DNA of 64,000 nt from Bremia lactucae (taxonomy: Eukaryota > Oomycota > Peronosporomycetes > Peronosporales > Peronosporaceae). Below are positions 32,061-42,680 of the stretch, piece after piece; the stretch's first letter is position 1; every line of letters begins with the position of its first letter. The translations under genes were made by a program, and so were the position numbers. Location: assembly GCF_004359215.1 (NCBI RefSeq), contig NC_090619.1, positions 5,341,619-5,405,618 of the forward strand, given 5' to 3'. The notes under the pieces are model-generated. The model saw nothing but the letters and a program-made list of their open reading frames with translations. It was not told where the DNA came from and searched no databases.

Positions 32061-32345
32061 CACAAGGGTGAATATGTGGTCGAGCAGGGGCTTCCACACA
32101 AGTATGACGCAGACGGACAAGAACCCCACGGGAGAACATGATCGTCGAACAGGGGGTCCCATCATCACGCTAACGGTCAAACTAAAGGTTCCCAATGGGC
32201 TTTTTGTGATCGAGCAGGGGCTCCAACATGAATACGACGTGGAAGGACTGGAGTCCGTACGCGAGTTACAATGATCGCGTCCAAGGTTCCCACATGGGCA
32301 ATTTGTAGTCGACGGGATTACGGCGGCCGAGCAGGAGCTCCCGCA
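32035..32345 (+). repeat. Degenerate tandem repeat (CGAGCAGGGGCT motif)
   Basis: Five or so imperfect units repeat the pattern GAGCAGGGG(C/T)TCCCACA...TA(C/T)GACG at irregular spacing of about 45-110 bp (near 32046, 32079, 32140, 32211, 32318). It follows the LTR fragment and may be an expanded LTR segment. Confidence 0.5.
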
Positions 32346-32689
32346 TCAAGTGTCGGAAGTCGAGAATAGATTTTTCCCGTCATGTGTTTGCCGCATCATC
32401 GATAAAAACATCCAGTGCCTAGAGGGCGGGGGTGAGAGCTCATAAGCTTAATGCGGTTTGCCAGCATCCAGTATCAATTCGAAGCATGACGGGGACACCA
32501 AGATCGAGATCACAGCTTTGGAATGGGTCCACGCTATAGTTGACGTGAAAGGGAGTCCGCAAAGGCGCCAACACATTGAAGTCGCGAGTCCACCTCGTGA
32601 CGCTTCCTTGATTACACGCTTTCCAGGACTTTCCTGGAAAATTTTGTTCGTGACCTGAAAGGAGACACCGTGAATTAGGTATGTTGATC

Positions 32690-34019
32690 ACGAGCGAGGC
32701 GGTTACCGCGTCAAACGAAGAGCAAATGACGCGACTTTGAAGCACTGGTTGGCGGCTCGGCACTTCTTCTGGGAACACATCGCGATGTTTCCACAGAACC
32801 TCAAAGAACGGACTGTCTTTCAAGGATTTCCAGCCTTGAGCAGCGAACCGTTACTTTTTGTCCGTTTCTAGGACGCTCTAGTCCATTGTGGACGACAAGC
32901 AACAGTCCACCAAGTTCTCTCCCGGAACTGGTGCGACAATCTCGTGGATCTTTCCTTCCTTTAATGCGGCAAGGAACAGATCCCACGACATCTCCGGGAG
33001 ATTTACTATCTCCTCGGCAGATATAAAGACTTGCCGGAGCACCTCAACTGAGGATGCCTCCGCAATTTCGTCTTTGACGGCCTCGAACACCTCGTTCGTC
33101 ATCTTTATTAAAGACTGATCACAAGGTCGCTCGTTTAGACGTGCCTTTGATCGTCTTAATCTGTCGGGTACTCGTTCTTCGAGTCACCACGACCTTTTTC
33201 TGGGAAGCGGGTGCCGTTGCACTTGTGGCTAACGCACCCCTTCCAACAGCACCAGGCTCTAGGCTCTGTGCCGGTTCTTGCGACGCTTTCCTTCATGTCA
33301 GCTCGCTATCCGCTGCCACAAGCTCTCGGCTCTGTGCAGGACAATTAGACGCATGACTACTTGTCCTCGTCCTTCTCACTACACCAGTCTCTCCAAGCTG
33401 GTTACGTTTGACATCCCGTTAACGCACCCTCAACTATGTTCGACACAACATCAGTTGTATAGGCCTCTCGTAGGAGCACATCCTTTTCCGGTGTCCTGCT
33501 AAGAGTTAGCAACTGCACGTGTACGCCAATCTGTTCATGGTCGGCGTCTTGCCAACCATGGCATGCCTAAAATGAGGTCATACGGACTCTCCATACCTAG
33601 CACCGTGAACTTCTCTCGACAGGATGAGTCACTTAAACTGAAGGCAGAGTTTAATTTGAACACCTTCAGACTTAACGTTCGCAAAACGAAAGGACGCCTC
33701 TTTTAGCTTGCTATCCTGGCAAAGGGACTCATACATCACCCGGTCTGTGTTTAAGAGCCGCGAGTTTCACAATATTCTGTGATGCATCCGAATCCACAAG
33801 GAGGGTCATCACATGGTCATAACCTCGTACTCGAGCGCTTAAGACAAGCAGGATTGAGGTTCGAAATTTCAAAAATTCAGCACCTCAGGGACTATGCTGC
33901 CCATTTGATCGATAACACTGAACTTAGAGTTAGCTTCAGAATCAGCGTCAGTAGGGCATACCGCCCTACTGCGCACCTGCATTTCCCGAACCTTCAGTGG
34001 TCGATGAAGTACTCACGCG
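32690..34019 (-). pseudogene. Gypsy pol relic (protease and pre-RT region)
   Basis: On the minus strand, 33600-33530 reads LGMESPYDLILGMPWLARR, the end of a retropepsin (the ILGMPW block). 33102-32878 reads a charged linker (SWDLFLAALKEGKIHEIVAP), and 32823-32690 gives KDSPFFEVLWKHRDVFPEE, the segment that leads into reverse transcriptase. Homology then stops. The relic is sandwiched between two opposed family B LTR fragments. Confidence 0.65.
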
Positions 34020-34276
34020 TCTTGCACGCTGGTTCTTGCGCACCGCACAATCGTGTCTTGTGACGATTGGCGGGGTTGACTCAATATTAAATCAACCAAT
34101 CAATAAAACTGATGTCTTATTGCGTCAATATTACCAATTTCGGTTGTATTGGAACTATTAAGTCAAAATTAATAGAGATAATAAAAATGTACTTCTTTGT
34201 TTTTTTCCTGTTATTGGAAATAATATATATATATCCTCTTGTATAAAATAATATTTATGTAACGATACACCCCCCA
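34020..34276 (-). repeat. Family B LTR 5' fragment, minus
   Basis: Read backward it has GGGGTGTATCGTTACAT, an AAATATTATTT block, AATTTTGACTTAATAGTT and TCAACCCCGCCAATCGT, as in the LTR at 49.97 kb. It is opposed to the fragment at 31800. Confidence 0.65.
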
Positions 34277-34394
34277 TTTCAATTTTCTAAAACCGTGTGA
34301 TAGTATATATCAAAATCATACTGCTTACAGCAGAAGAGAATTCTTATAATTACGAGACGGAATGGCGCCTTTGCGCCGAGAGAGTGGTTAGTAG

Positions 34395-35210
34395 TGTAAC
34401 GGGCTAGCTGCCTTATGTTACTTCATTCGTGTAAAATTAATTGACCTGTCGCCCGTTTGAAGTTCATTTAGTTACACATCCTTGGGTAAGTGATGCGCAG
34501 GTGGATTTACGTTTCAGGGATGACGTCTGGGACTAACGTCATCTGCGAGTGAAGGTATATTAAATGAAAATGCTCGCCACGTAGGGAAGCGCATCTACAG
34601 AGATGCATCTGACCATTGGATAAAACCCTTAATATTTTATTTAAATTCAACACAGACCAGCCTTAAACTTACTTCCTAATACACATTGCGCACGAAAAGA
34701 CGGGTGACCGTTTTCGTGACGTCACAGCTATGAGAGCACAGCTATAGGCGGGCGAATCTAGAGCTGTTACGGACTAAATGGCCTAAAGTTACAAACCCAT
34801 TAAGTACACTTAGTGGGAAGTCAATTACTTTATATGAAGTACTATGACCTGCCACTAGGGTAAGGATCACATAATGACCCACCCTTGTGTATGTGATATA
34901 CATAAGCATATTTACATAGAAAAGATGACGCGTAACGGGCAAAAGTTGCTTTTTGTTTGTCAATTCATTAAGTACACTTGGTGTACTTAACGGGATGGTC
35001 AATTACTTCATATGAAGTACTTAGACCTCCACTTAGGTGTGGTGCACAAAGTGACCCACCGTCGTGTATGTGATGCACATAGGTGTATTCACATTAAAAG
35101 GGAAGACGGCTAGCGAATCCGAGGTATTCGGAACAACACGCTCGCAACGTAGTGGTGCACATTTACAGAGGTGGCATCTATTGATTGGTTACAAAACGTA
35201 GATACTTATA
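34395..35210 (+). repeat. Two to three nested family C LTR fragments
   Basis: It starts TGTAACGGGCTAGCTGCC at 34395. Family C blocks recur three times: TACACTTAGTGG near 34800, TACACTTGGTGTACTTAA near 34970 and GACGGCTAGCG near 35105. Internal promoter-like blocks such as TGACCCACC and TGCGCACGA also repeat. The pieces look like LTRs inserted into LTRs. Exact borders cannot be drawn by eye. Confidence 0.55.
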
Positions 35211-35214
35211 TTAT

Positions 35215-35380
35215 AATAATTCATTAGTAGATAGAAGATCGTTACGTAGGAACTTAATATATTCGTACAGTTTACTTTTTCTGTATTCTAAAGCCTTAGC
35301 ATTTACCTTTAACTGCTTAGACTTCTTAGCTACTCTGTACGTGAGTAGTCGAGGCGCCCCACCCTCACTGTAATCAATTT
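35215..35380 (+). repeat. Family B LTR middle fragment
   Basis: AGTAGATAGAAGATCGTTACGTAGG, then TTAGCTACTCTGTACGTGA, matching 50215-50355 of the family B LTR. Confidence 0.5.
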
Positions 35381-35463
35381 AGGTTAGGTATTTGCGCCAA
35401 TTTTTATGGCTCGCTAATTACTTGCATACATATAGCAAGAATAATGCTGAGCAAACTTAACAG

Positions 35464-35995
35464 TTGTCTGATCTTCTTAAGAAGCACGCAGAATGGGTTT
35501 GGTTGAAAGAACAAGATGATGCGTTCACACCAGTGAAGCAATATCCTGTTGAGGCACCGGTCTTGATATTGCCAACACCGATAAGCCCTTTAGCGTCGTC
35601 TGCGATGCAAGTAATTCTCCAATCGGCAGCGCGCTCATGCAAAAGGATGACGACGGCGTTGACCGTATCATCTCCTATCAGTCCCGCCTTTTAAAGATGG
35701 GGAACAAAAAAATTACCCTGTGCATGACAAGGAGCTACTTTCAATAAAGTATGCTCTTGTTAAGTTTCGAGTGCATCTGTTGGGGACCGAACCATTTGTG
35801 ATTTATACGGATCACGCTTCACTGCGGACTGCTAAAACCTCACCGCAATTCTCGTCTCGAATGGCAAGAAGGCTTACACTCTTCTCTGAATTTAATTTCA
35901 AAGTTGAATACAAGCCGAGTAAGTCGAATGTCTTGGCTGACGCTTTATCGCGCAGACCAGATTTCGAGGTAACACACCAGGAAAAGTGTGTGTAG
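35464..35995 (+). pseudogene. RNase H domain of family C copy 1
   Basis: The frame opens with LLKKHAEWVWLKEQDDAF (end of RT), then after frame changes gives VVCDASNF-like, HDKELLSIKYALVKFRVHLL, FVIYTDHASLRTAKTSPQF and VEYKPSKSNVLADALSRRPD. These are the Gypsy RNase H blocks with the catalytic DAS and TDH residues. It ends in a stop right after, so the copy is dead. Confidence 0.8.
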
Positions 35996-35999
35996 TGCT

Positions 36000-37458
36000 A
36001 AAGCACAATTTCAGCCGTCAACGTTGGCAGCCATAAAGAATACCACGTAGCGAGCTCATTAGCCGCTGATATACAAGAGAGTTACAGTCAGGACGACCAC
36101 TGTCGCCTGCTGTTCGATCACTTCGGTGGACGAAATAATTCCCTTCTGTGGCACCTGCAAGCTAAACTTAATCGCTATAGCTACAGCGATGGCCTGTTGT
36201 GGCATCATCTGTCACCTTGTGATCCCTTGAGAATCTATTTTCCTCCTGACACAGTCTCAAGCTAATGTCCTTCACGAGCTCTATGATGCACCATCTAGTG
36301 GGTATCTGGGCCGTGAAAAGACATTCTTACGAGTGTCAGGGGAATTTTGGTGGCCACACCTATAAAAATGGGTGGCCAACTATATTCGCTTTTGCGAACA
36401 GTGTCAGCGCATTAAGCCTGCACCGTCCAGCAGTGCGCCACTGAAGCCGGTACCAATTCCAATGGATTGTTGGAAATCATTAAGTCTGGACTTCATGTTT
36501 TGGCATGCCGCTTGATCACAAGGGTCATACGGGGCTCGTCGTCTTCGCAGACAGACTGAGCAAAATGATGCATTTAGCATCATGTAAAACATCGGTCGCA
36601 CGCAAGGAGTAGGTTCTCTTTTCTGGATCATGTTAACCGACTACACGGGATGCCCGAGTCCATAGTATCGGACCGGGCTCCACGTTTTATGTCCGGGCTT
36701 TGGCGACAAGTGTTTGAGCTGCTAGGTAGCAAGCTCCACATGTCGACCGCAGATCATCCCCAGACCGATGGCCAAACAGAACGTGCCAATCGGGTCGTGG
36801 CGGATGTCTTGCGCACTATAGCAACTCCCAAAGAATGGAGCAAGCAATTGCCCTCTGTGGAGTTCGCTATCAAGAACGGTGTCCACGCTAGCACGAGTGG
36901 GACACCGTTTTATATAAGCGGACTGCGCCAAAAATTTAAAATCTCGCCTGTAGGCCGTATTTTTGACTTTCTTGTATGCAAGGTATCTGAAGAAAAGGTG
37001 TATTTCAATACGTTCTACAACAATGCATTGAGGGTCCGACGCCCAATTTGGTGTTTTCGCGAAGTTAAATGTGCTAGGGGCGACTTGTCGTCATCTTACG
37101 TATTGAAGATATAAACCTGGTTGATCCTGCCAGTAGTCATACGCTTGTCTCAAAGATTAAGCCATGCATGTCTAATTATTTGTTGTCTAAACAGTAATCC
37201 AACTCAGTCTCGTTTGTGCGCAGCCCGAGTCTAAGTGGGCGAGGTCACTAAATTCGGTGCGTAAGAGGGACACAGTTTCGTCAATTTGAGGATGATCCGC
37301 GAGGGTATCATCTCAAAGACAGAAACTTGCCCAAGTGACCCTGCCAGTTTAGCAGTGTGAATTAAACAACGTCCTATGACCGACCTCTCGGCGGTGTCAT
37401 AGGCGAGTTTGATGTCAAAAGCGTGAGAGAGGCTTCACGCTTTGTGGATGAGCGATTA
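36000..37458 (+). pseudogene. Integrase of family C copy 1, interrupted
   Basis: Broken frames show a degraded zinc-binding part (GREKTFLRVSG near 36310, CEQCQRIKPAPSSSAPLKPV near 36390), then an open block 36650-36930 with MPESIVSDRAPRF, HPQTDGQTERANRVVADVLR and FAIKNGVHASTSGTPFYISG. At 36931 a 267-bp foreign insert starts. Integrase homology resumes at about 37198 (SLVCAQPESKWARS-like, then DLAKSVDEA-like fragments). Confidence 0.75.
36931..37197 (+). other. Insert carrying the 5' end of nuclear 18S rRNA
   Basis: Comparison with family C copy 2 (minus strand near 63.75 kb) shows that 36930 and 37198 are contiguous there, so 36931-37197 is an insertion. Positions 37114-37175 are the exact first 62 nt of a eukaryotic 18S rRNA (AACCTGGTTGATCCTGCCAG...GCATGTCTAA). 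The 183 bp before it are unidentified and are likely the 5' external transcribed spacer, since they directly abut nucleotide 1. The last 22 bp are unmatched. Confidence 0.85.
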
Positions 37459-38375
37459 GCCATCACACGAATAGTCCGTGATGCCATGGCAAGCGCACAT
37501 GACAAGAACAAAGAAAATGCGGACCGAAATAATCGCAAAAATAATTAACGCTTCAGAGTGGGTGAAAAGTACTGTTAAGTACTGCTACCCTACTTAAAAT
37601 GCAATTTCGGTACTACCTGGAGGTACTACGAAGTTGTTGCCGCGTTTCATTGGGCCCTTTAAGGTGGTAGAAAAGGTTGGAGACCTAAATTATAGGCTCA
37701 CCCTTCCCCATATCTGGAGACGCACCCCGCATTTTACGTGGGTCATCCGAAACGGTATGTAGACCCAAGAGGTCACATACCCACATCCGTCTTCTAAGGA
37801 GACCGATGGTGACGCCGACTTTGAGTCGAGCGTCGTTCGGGTGAGGAAGACGGAGAAGGCGAAAAAATATCAGCCGACCGACTCCTCCCACCACGAACAG
37901 GACTCGGAAAGTGAAGGATATCACGCGAGTAACGCGTATCCCTCAGCATTATCCTCTCAAAGAGGTCCAAGCGAGTCTTCAGGCGTTCATAACCCTGACG
38001 AGCGTTCGCTCGGACATCAAAAAGATCCAAGGTCAGTCGCGAGACTTGACCCTCAAGATCCACAATACGTCGTTCAGCAGCGCTAAACGCCTGCGACTGA
38101 ACGGACGAAGGTAAGGCAGCAGCGAGTAGGTGGGTGAGATCGCCACTCCTATCGGGCGCCGCCTGCACTGATGAATGTGGGCGGGAATCAACGCTTCTTT
38201 TGTTGGAAGGTTGCTTGCTCACCGCTCCGTGAGGCAAAGGTATCAGATCCTCGTCCAATGGAGAGGTTACCCAAAGAGTTTTGACTTTTGGGAATCGATC
38301 GATACGCTACGTATTGATGTGCCCGGCTTGTTGGCTGCCTATGAAAAGGAGCACCAGCTGAGGCCTCTTCGCTAG
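37459..38375 (+). pseudogene. Integrase tail, SH3-like region and chromodomain
   Basis: Fragments RLAITRIVRDAMASAHDKNKE, then a TYKVVEKVGDLNYRLTLP-like SH3 segment and THPAFYVGHPKRYVDPRG (37630-37790). An open frame at 38175-38375 carries a chromodomain: RQRYQILVQWRGYPKSFDFW, then ESIDTLRIDVPGLLAAYEKE, stop. Chromodomains on Gypsy integrases steer insertion to chromatin. Confidence 0.75.
37794..38258 (-). other. Antisense ORF over the pol tail, coiled-coil type, uncertain
   Basis: An open minus-strand frame of 154 codons with a strong heptad region (SAAERRIVDLEGQVSRLTLD then LFDVRANARQGYERLKTRLD) and a basic Ser/Arg tail. The same reading exists in copy 2 (62790-62990, plus). It overlaps the region linking the SH3-like part and chromodomain on the sense strand. 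Between the copies, my by-eye count over about 60 codons finds changes spread evenly over the three positions (7, 5, 7), so there is no sign of selection since they diverged. It may be a real ORF of the ancestor or an antisense shadow. Confidence 0.35.
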
Positions 38376-38389
38376 TCTCAAATGGACTA

Positions 38390-39572
38390 GCAGAAGCAGT
38401 GTTATGATAAGAAACAGGGGGAAGTACCGCCCATGATTTCTTTCACACGCAAGCGGGCGAAATAAATTCGCTGCGACCGCTATTTCATCGCATCGGAATG
38501 CGGATAAATGTGGCGCGTGAATTCCGCCTCGTGTTGGTCGGCGTTTCATTTCAACTCAACACGAATGGGATCGGTAAAATACGCCCAAACGATTTTCCCT
38601 GAGCCCTCCATGATTTAAAGATGCCATAATAATTATGTGCGTCTTCAAGAGCGCGCTCTAGGAGCGACCCTTACCGACCTCAGTGGCCGAGTGGTTAAGC
38701 ACTGGAACTGGGACCGGGAGGTACGTGGATCGATACCCGCGGAGGGCGGTACGATGACACGTCGCCGAAGATAGGCTAAAGCAGACGAGCAACCATCCAA
38801 TGGATGGCCACCCTGCCAACCCGCACCGAAGGTGTGTGATAGTTGGGTGGGAGGAGGCCCTGTAGCCATAATTCCCCATAATGTAATGAGGGGTGCGGGG
38901 TTCCATTAAGAGGACTTCGTCAAAATTGAATCTCTAGGGGCGACCCTCTTGGCCCGTTTAAACGAGGCAATTTAGATGAAGGGGCCATCTTTGGTATACC
39001 ACCTGTCACATAGCCACGTTCTAAACGACTGGCTTGTGACACCGACTGAGCACGTTCACGTGTCGTCGGCGGAGCTTTAGGCTCCGAATCCTTTATGTCA
39101 GAACCATTATGCATAATGGCTTGAGCAGAAGGCGTTGTGGTTTTAACCAACGAAGAAGCGGCTGCGCCTTAATGGGCAGCGCTCACATTAATGGTCGCTG
39201 CGCTATCCAGCGCAGACGACGAGACAGCATTCGTAAATGTTACTGTCTTCATGTTGTGAGCCATAAGAGAAGTTTGGATGGGCAATATTGCGCCATCATC
39301 CTTCCTTTTGAGCTCGTTGTCCGCATCACTACTATGAGGTGACGGCAACGGTGTCGACTCATTGTAGTCGACAATGAGCGACGGATCAACATCCTCACTG
39401 TTAAAGTGGATGGATCCATAAGCCCCGTTAACGCGACTGCAGCAGTAGCTGTCGGCGTTTCGACCAAGGCATTGGACTCTGCCGGTGTGTTAACGCGGTG
39501 CTTGCGCTCAGTGCGAGGTTGAGTGGGCGTCTTCGCAGACGACCCACCAACGTGGCCCCTTTTAGGGGGCAT
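38390..39572 (-). pseudogene. Opposite-strand ORF of family C copy 1 (aORF), broken
   Basis: The ORF begins MPPKRGHVGGSSAKTPTQPR 129 bp from the 3' LTR and is read toward pol. After frame changes it continues NELKRKDDGAILPIQTS, SSSALDSAATINVSAAH, (stop), TTTPSAQAIMHNGSDIKDSE and SQASRLERGYVTGG, then RRHIYPHSDAMK-like and FARLRVKEIMGG near 38430. There a SINE insertion (38672-38931) splits it. No known family is recognised. Copy 2 (61609-62560) has the same start at the same distance from its LTR, with about three quarters of the first 40 residues identical. The sense strand here is not protein-like. Confidence 0.6.
38672..38931 (+). mobile_element. tRNA-derived SINE
   Basis: A 260-bp unit with pol III box A TGGCCGAGTGG (38684-38694) and box B-like GGATCGATACC (38727-38737), resembling a Leu/Ser-type tRNA head, then an unrelated body and no clear poly-A tail. 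It is flanked by 16-bp target duplications with one mismatch (38656-38671 and 38932-38947). Family C copy 2 has the empty site. Confidence 0.88.
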
Positions 39573-39701
39573 CTTTGGCGCTTGTATGAAAACACAAGTC
39601 GCTAGAGTGAATGAGAGAACTAGCGGTGCAGTAAGCAGCTCGCAGTTCCTCCTTCCTTTTTAACGAATTTTAAATTGCAAATTCGTTTTTTAGGGGGATG
39701 A

Positions 39702-40218
39702 TGTAACGGGCTAAAGTTGCATTTATGTTACACAGTCACCGCTAAATAACTTGGTGAACTTAAGGGGATGATCAATTACATAAATAAAATAATTAGACCC
39801 ACCACTTGGGTGTATTTCACATTTGTGACCAACCTTTGTGCATGTGATGCACATAGGTGCATTCACATTAGGAGGGATGACGGCTAGCGTCATCCGTTAC
39901 GCGAGGTATAGAAAGCTACGCTCGCAATACATATTGCAGAGATGACTTGTTATGATTTGTAAAACAAGGTATTTATATTTAAAGATTAAATATAAATCAG
40001 TCTGAAAAATACTTCTTACTTGATAAGTGCGCACGAGGAGCCGGATTACCGCTCCCGTGACGACTCTTAATCAAAGTACTTAGTGTGTTGGGTGAGGTCG
40101 CTAACGCGCCCACCACAACTACCTCACTGCACAAAAGAGAAGCAGGATAAACCGCTTCCTCGCTGTGCTAGGGTGTGTCTAAGTAGAGCTTGGCCACATT
40201 AGGACGTGCCCGCCTGCA
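39702..40218 (+). repeat. 3' LTR of family C copy 1
   Basis: TGTAACGGGC start after a purine tract, GCCCGCCTGCA end, 517 bp. It shares with 40533-41084 the blocks GGAGGGATGACGGCTAGCG, GCGCACGAGGAG and CTCGCTGTGCTAGGGTGTG. Confidence 0.85.
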
Positions 40219-40532
40219 AGTACTGCTGTTAGTACTAGCAAAGGGTCGTTATATTATTCCACGGTAAACTTGAGTTTCGGATCATGTAAAGTCATTTTTC
40301 AAGCGAAAAAAAAGCTTGAATACATAGAACACGAAACGGATATTTCGATCGATACGGCATGGCGTTCTCGCGTTAGTCTGCTATTTCAAACAAAAAACGT
40401 AGTGTCACAAAATGATTGTTGCCGCGGGCGATATCCTTTTGATTAAAGTTCATCAGCTCGATCACGTGTCGTACAGTTATTATCGTCAACGTGTTCAATA
40501 TGATACATTTTGTCAGGTAAATACGCCACTAG
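40219..40532. other. Short spacer between two family C LTRs
   Basis: 314 bp. The first bases (AGTACTGCTGTTAGTACTAGC) resemble an LTR end of family B; the rest is unrecognised. Confidence 0.4.
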
Positions 40533-41084
40533 TGTAACGGGCTAGAGTTGCCCTAATGTTACACAGTCCCCATTAAGTACATTTGGTACTTAAGGGGATG
40601 GTCAATTACTAAATAATAGTAATTAGACCCAACACTCGGGTGTGGTGCACATTTGTGACCAACCCTTGTGGATGTGATGCACATGGGTGCATTCACATTA
40701 GGAGGGATGACGCCCAGCGTCATCCATGATGACGGCTAGCGTCATCAGTTACGCGAGGTATCTATAAAGATACGCTCGCAATACATATTAAATGATATCT
40801 ATAGAGATATCATTTTAATTGGTAAAAATAGGTATTTGTATTTAATTCTATTAAATATAAATCAGTCTGAAATTTACTACCTACTTGGTAAGTGCGCACG
40901 AGGAGACGGATTACCGCTCCCGTGACGTCACTTCACCAGAGTTCTTAGTGTGTTGGGTGAGGTCGCTTGCGCGCCCACCACAACTACCTCACTGCACGCA
41001 AGAGAAGCAGGTGCAAACCGCTTCCTCGCTGTGCTAGGGTGTGTGCTAAGTAGAGCGTGGCCGCATTACGACGTGCCCGCCTAC
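40533..41084 (+). repeat. 5' LTR of family C copy 3
   Basis: TGTAACGGGC to GCCCGCCTACA, 552 bp, with a tandem duplication of a GATGACG(G/C)(C/T)(C/T)AGCGTCATC block near 40705-40745. It is followed by CT and the primer site TGGTAGCACTT at 41087-41097. Confidence 0.88.
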
Positions 41085-41141
41085 ACTTGGTAGCACTTGA
41101 AATCCTTCCCACGACCCGCATCTCTGCGTGTGTACGTGAGG

Positions 41142-41552
41142 ATGAGCCTCAACATTGATTGGGCTCATTTTCCCCACCTCTCCGAACATCATCGGGAGGT
41201 GGCAGGGCTAATGGCGCAGGGACTTGGTGAACAAGCCCTGGCCAGGCTCCTGGGTAGTCCTCCTGAGCAACATGTTGCTCAGTTGGAGCAGTTTGAGGCA
41301 TTTGTGCTCGGACAGCGGAGGGCCGCGTCCGAGGCACAGAGCCATGCTGCGGCGGAGTCCGTCACTCAGACTCAGGATGAGCTGAGGCATGAGCAGGCTC
41401 GGAGCGAGGCTCTCAACAGGACTGTTGAGATGCTCTCTGCCCGGCCGCATCAGCCGAGGCCCATTCGGATGGACCCGCCCAAGTTCGATGGAACTGCAGT
41501 GCACACGATTGTCCACTGGCTGATAGCCGTGGAGCAATGCGGTGTGGTGTAG
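41142..41552 (+). pseudogene. Gag N-terminus of family C copy 3
   Basis: From the ATG at 41142: MSLNIDWAHFPHLSEHHREV, then a Glu/Gln-rich coiled-coil stretch (QTQDELRHEQARSEALNRTV) and the capsid start RPIRMDPPKFDGTAVHTIVH. It stops at VEQCGVV (stop in place of the residue found in the opposite-strand copy, VAQLIKDD) and becomes unrelated after about 41590. Confidence 0.75.
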
Positions 41553-41589
41553 CTCATCAAGGACGACTGCCGGATACGCCATGTCGCGC

Positions 41590-42680
41590 TTGCGCGACAT
41601 AGCATGCCTAGGATGAGGTCATACGGACTCTCCTTACGTAGCACTATGAGCTTCTCCTTACAGGAGAGAGTTCTACTTGAACTCCCTCAGACTTGGCGAG
41701 CGCGCCTTCGCTAAACGAACGGTTGCCACTTCTCGCTTGCCATCCTGACAAAGCGACTCAAACACCGCCGGTCTCTGTTATAGAGCCGCAAGTTTTACAT
41801 AATTTTGTGATGCACCCGAATACACAAGGAGTTTCATCACCTGGTCATAGCCTCATACTCGAGAGCTATAGACCAGCAGGGTTGAGGTCCGAATTTTGAG
41901 ACCTCAAGGACTATGCTACCCATTTGTTCCACAACTCTGATTTAGGGGTAGCTTCAGAGTCCGCGTCAGCAGGGCATCCCGCCCCTACTGCGCTCCTGCA
42001 TTTCGCAACCCCTCAGTGGTCGATGCAGAACTGATGCGTCTCGCACCCTGGTTGTTGCCATCGCCCTTTGGGTTAAGAGTCCTCTTGCTGGGCGTTTTTG
42101 CCCCAGCAGGGACCCTAACATAGCAGCGAGCCATCATATGGCCGCGCTTGCCGCATTTATTGCTGACAACGTCTGCATTGCCCAACTACATGGGATTGGC
42201 ATTTGACCTCTCGGCCGACGGCTTCTACCAAGCTGTCGCCGAGGCACTGTTGTAGGATTGCACCACAACCAAGGCAATTTGGATTGCCTCTTCCATCGTC
42301 GATGGCACCTTTGTGAAAAAGGCCTGTTGCGATGGGCCATGCCTTAGTCCGGTCATAAACGAGAGCACCTTGGTACGCATCTCCTGCAGATACTCTTGCA
42401 GAGATCGCTTCGCCTGTCGCGCTCCAAAGAAGCGCACCTGAAGCAACACTTCGTTGTTCGGCGGCTGGTACATGGCGCGAATCTTTTTCTTAAAAAAGGC
42501 CCATGTAGGGAACGCCTTTCTGTCCGCCAAAAGCGCCGAGTAAGCCCACTCTGAGGCCTTACCGCGCAGATGCGACATGGCGTACGACACCATCCGGCTG
42601 TCGTCCTTGATGAGCTGGGCGACATCGTATTGCTCCACGGCTAAAAGCCAGTGGACAATCGTGTGCGCTGCAGCTCCATC
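41590..42680 (-). pseudogene. Inverted gag-protease part of another family C element
   Basis: The minus strand from 42680 reads DGAAAHTIVHWLLAVEQYDV, LIKDDSRMVSYAMSHLRGKA, MYQPPNNEVLLQVRFF, and then a zinc-knuckle segment with one Cys lost (SNKCGKRGHMMARC). It is followed by the protease-region blocks (about 41980-41600, ending ESPYDLILGML). It continues the family in opposite orientation to copy 3, so the two are joined head to head near 41590. The N-terminal end is lost in the gap. Confidence 0.7.

Larger units (their letters stand above)
35381..40218 (+). mobile_element. Ty3/Gypsy element, family C, copy 1 (5'-truncated)
   Basis: It contains RNase H, integrase, a chromodomain, an opposite-strand ORF, a purine tract (TTTTTTAGGGGGATGA) and the 3' LTR at 39702-40218. 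Gag, protease and most of RT are missing. An rDNA-derived insert (36931-37197) and a SINE (38672-38931) sit inside it. Confidence 0.8.

Noticed and set aside
32035..32345. CRISPR-like array
   Set aside because: Units are irregular in length and spacing and the motif is imperfect; the setting is eukaryotic retroelement DNA.
37114..37175. Start of a real rDNA unit
   Set aside because: Only 62 nt match; sequence then returns to integrase within 25 bp.
38677..38750. Possible functional tRNA gene (Leu/Ser type)
   Set aside because: Boxes A and B are present but no cloverleaf or matching acceptor stem can be drawn, and the 260-bp unit has target duplications, so it is a SINE.
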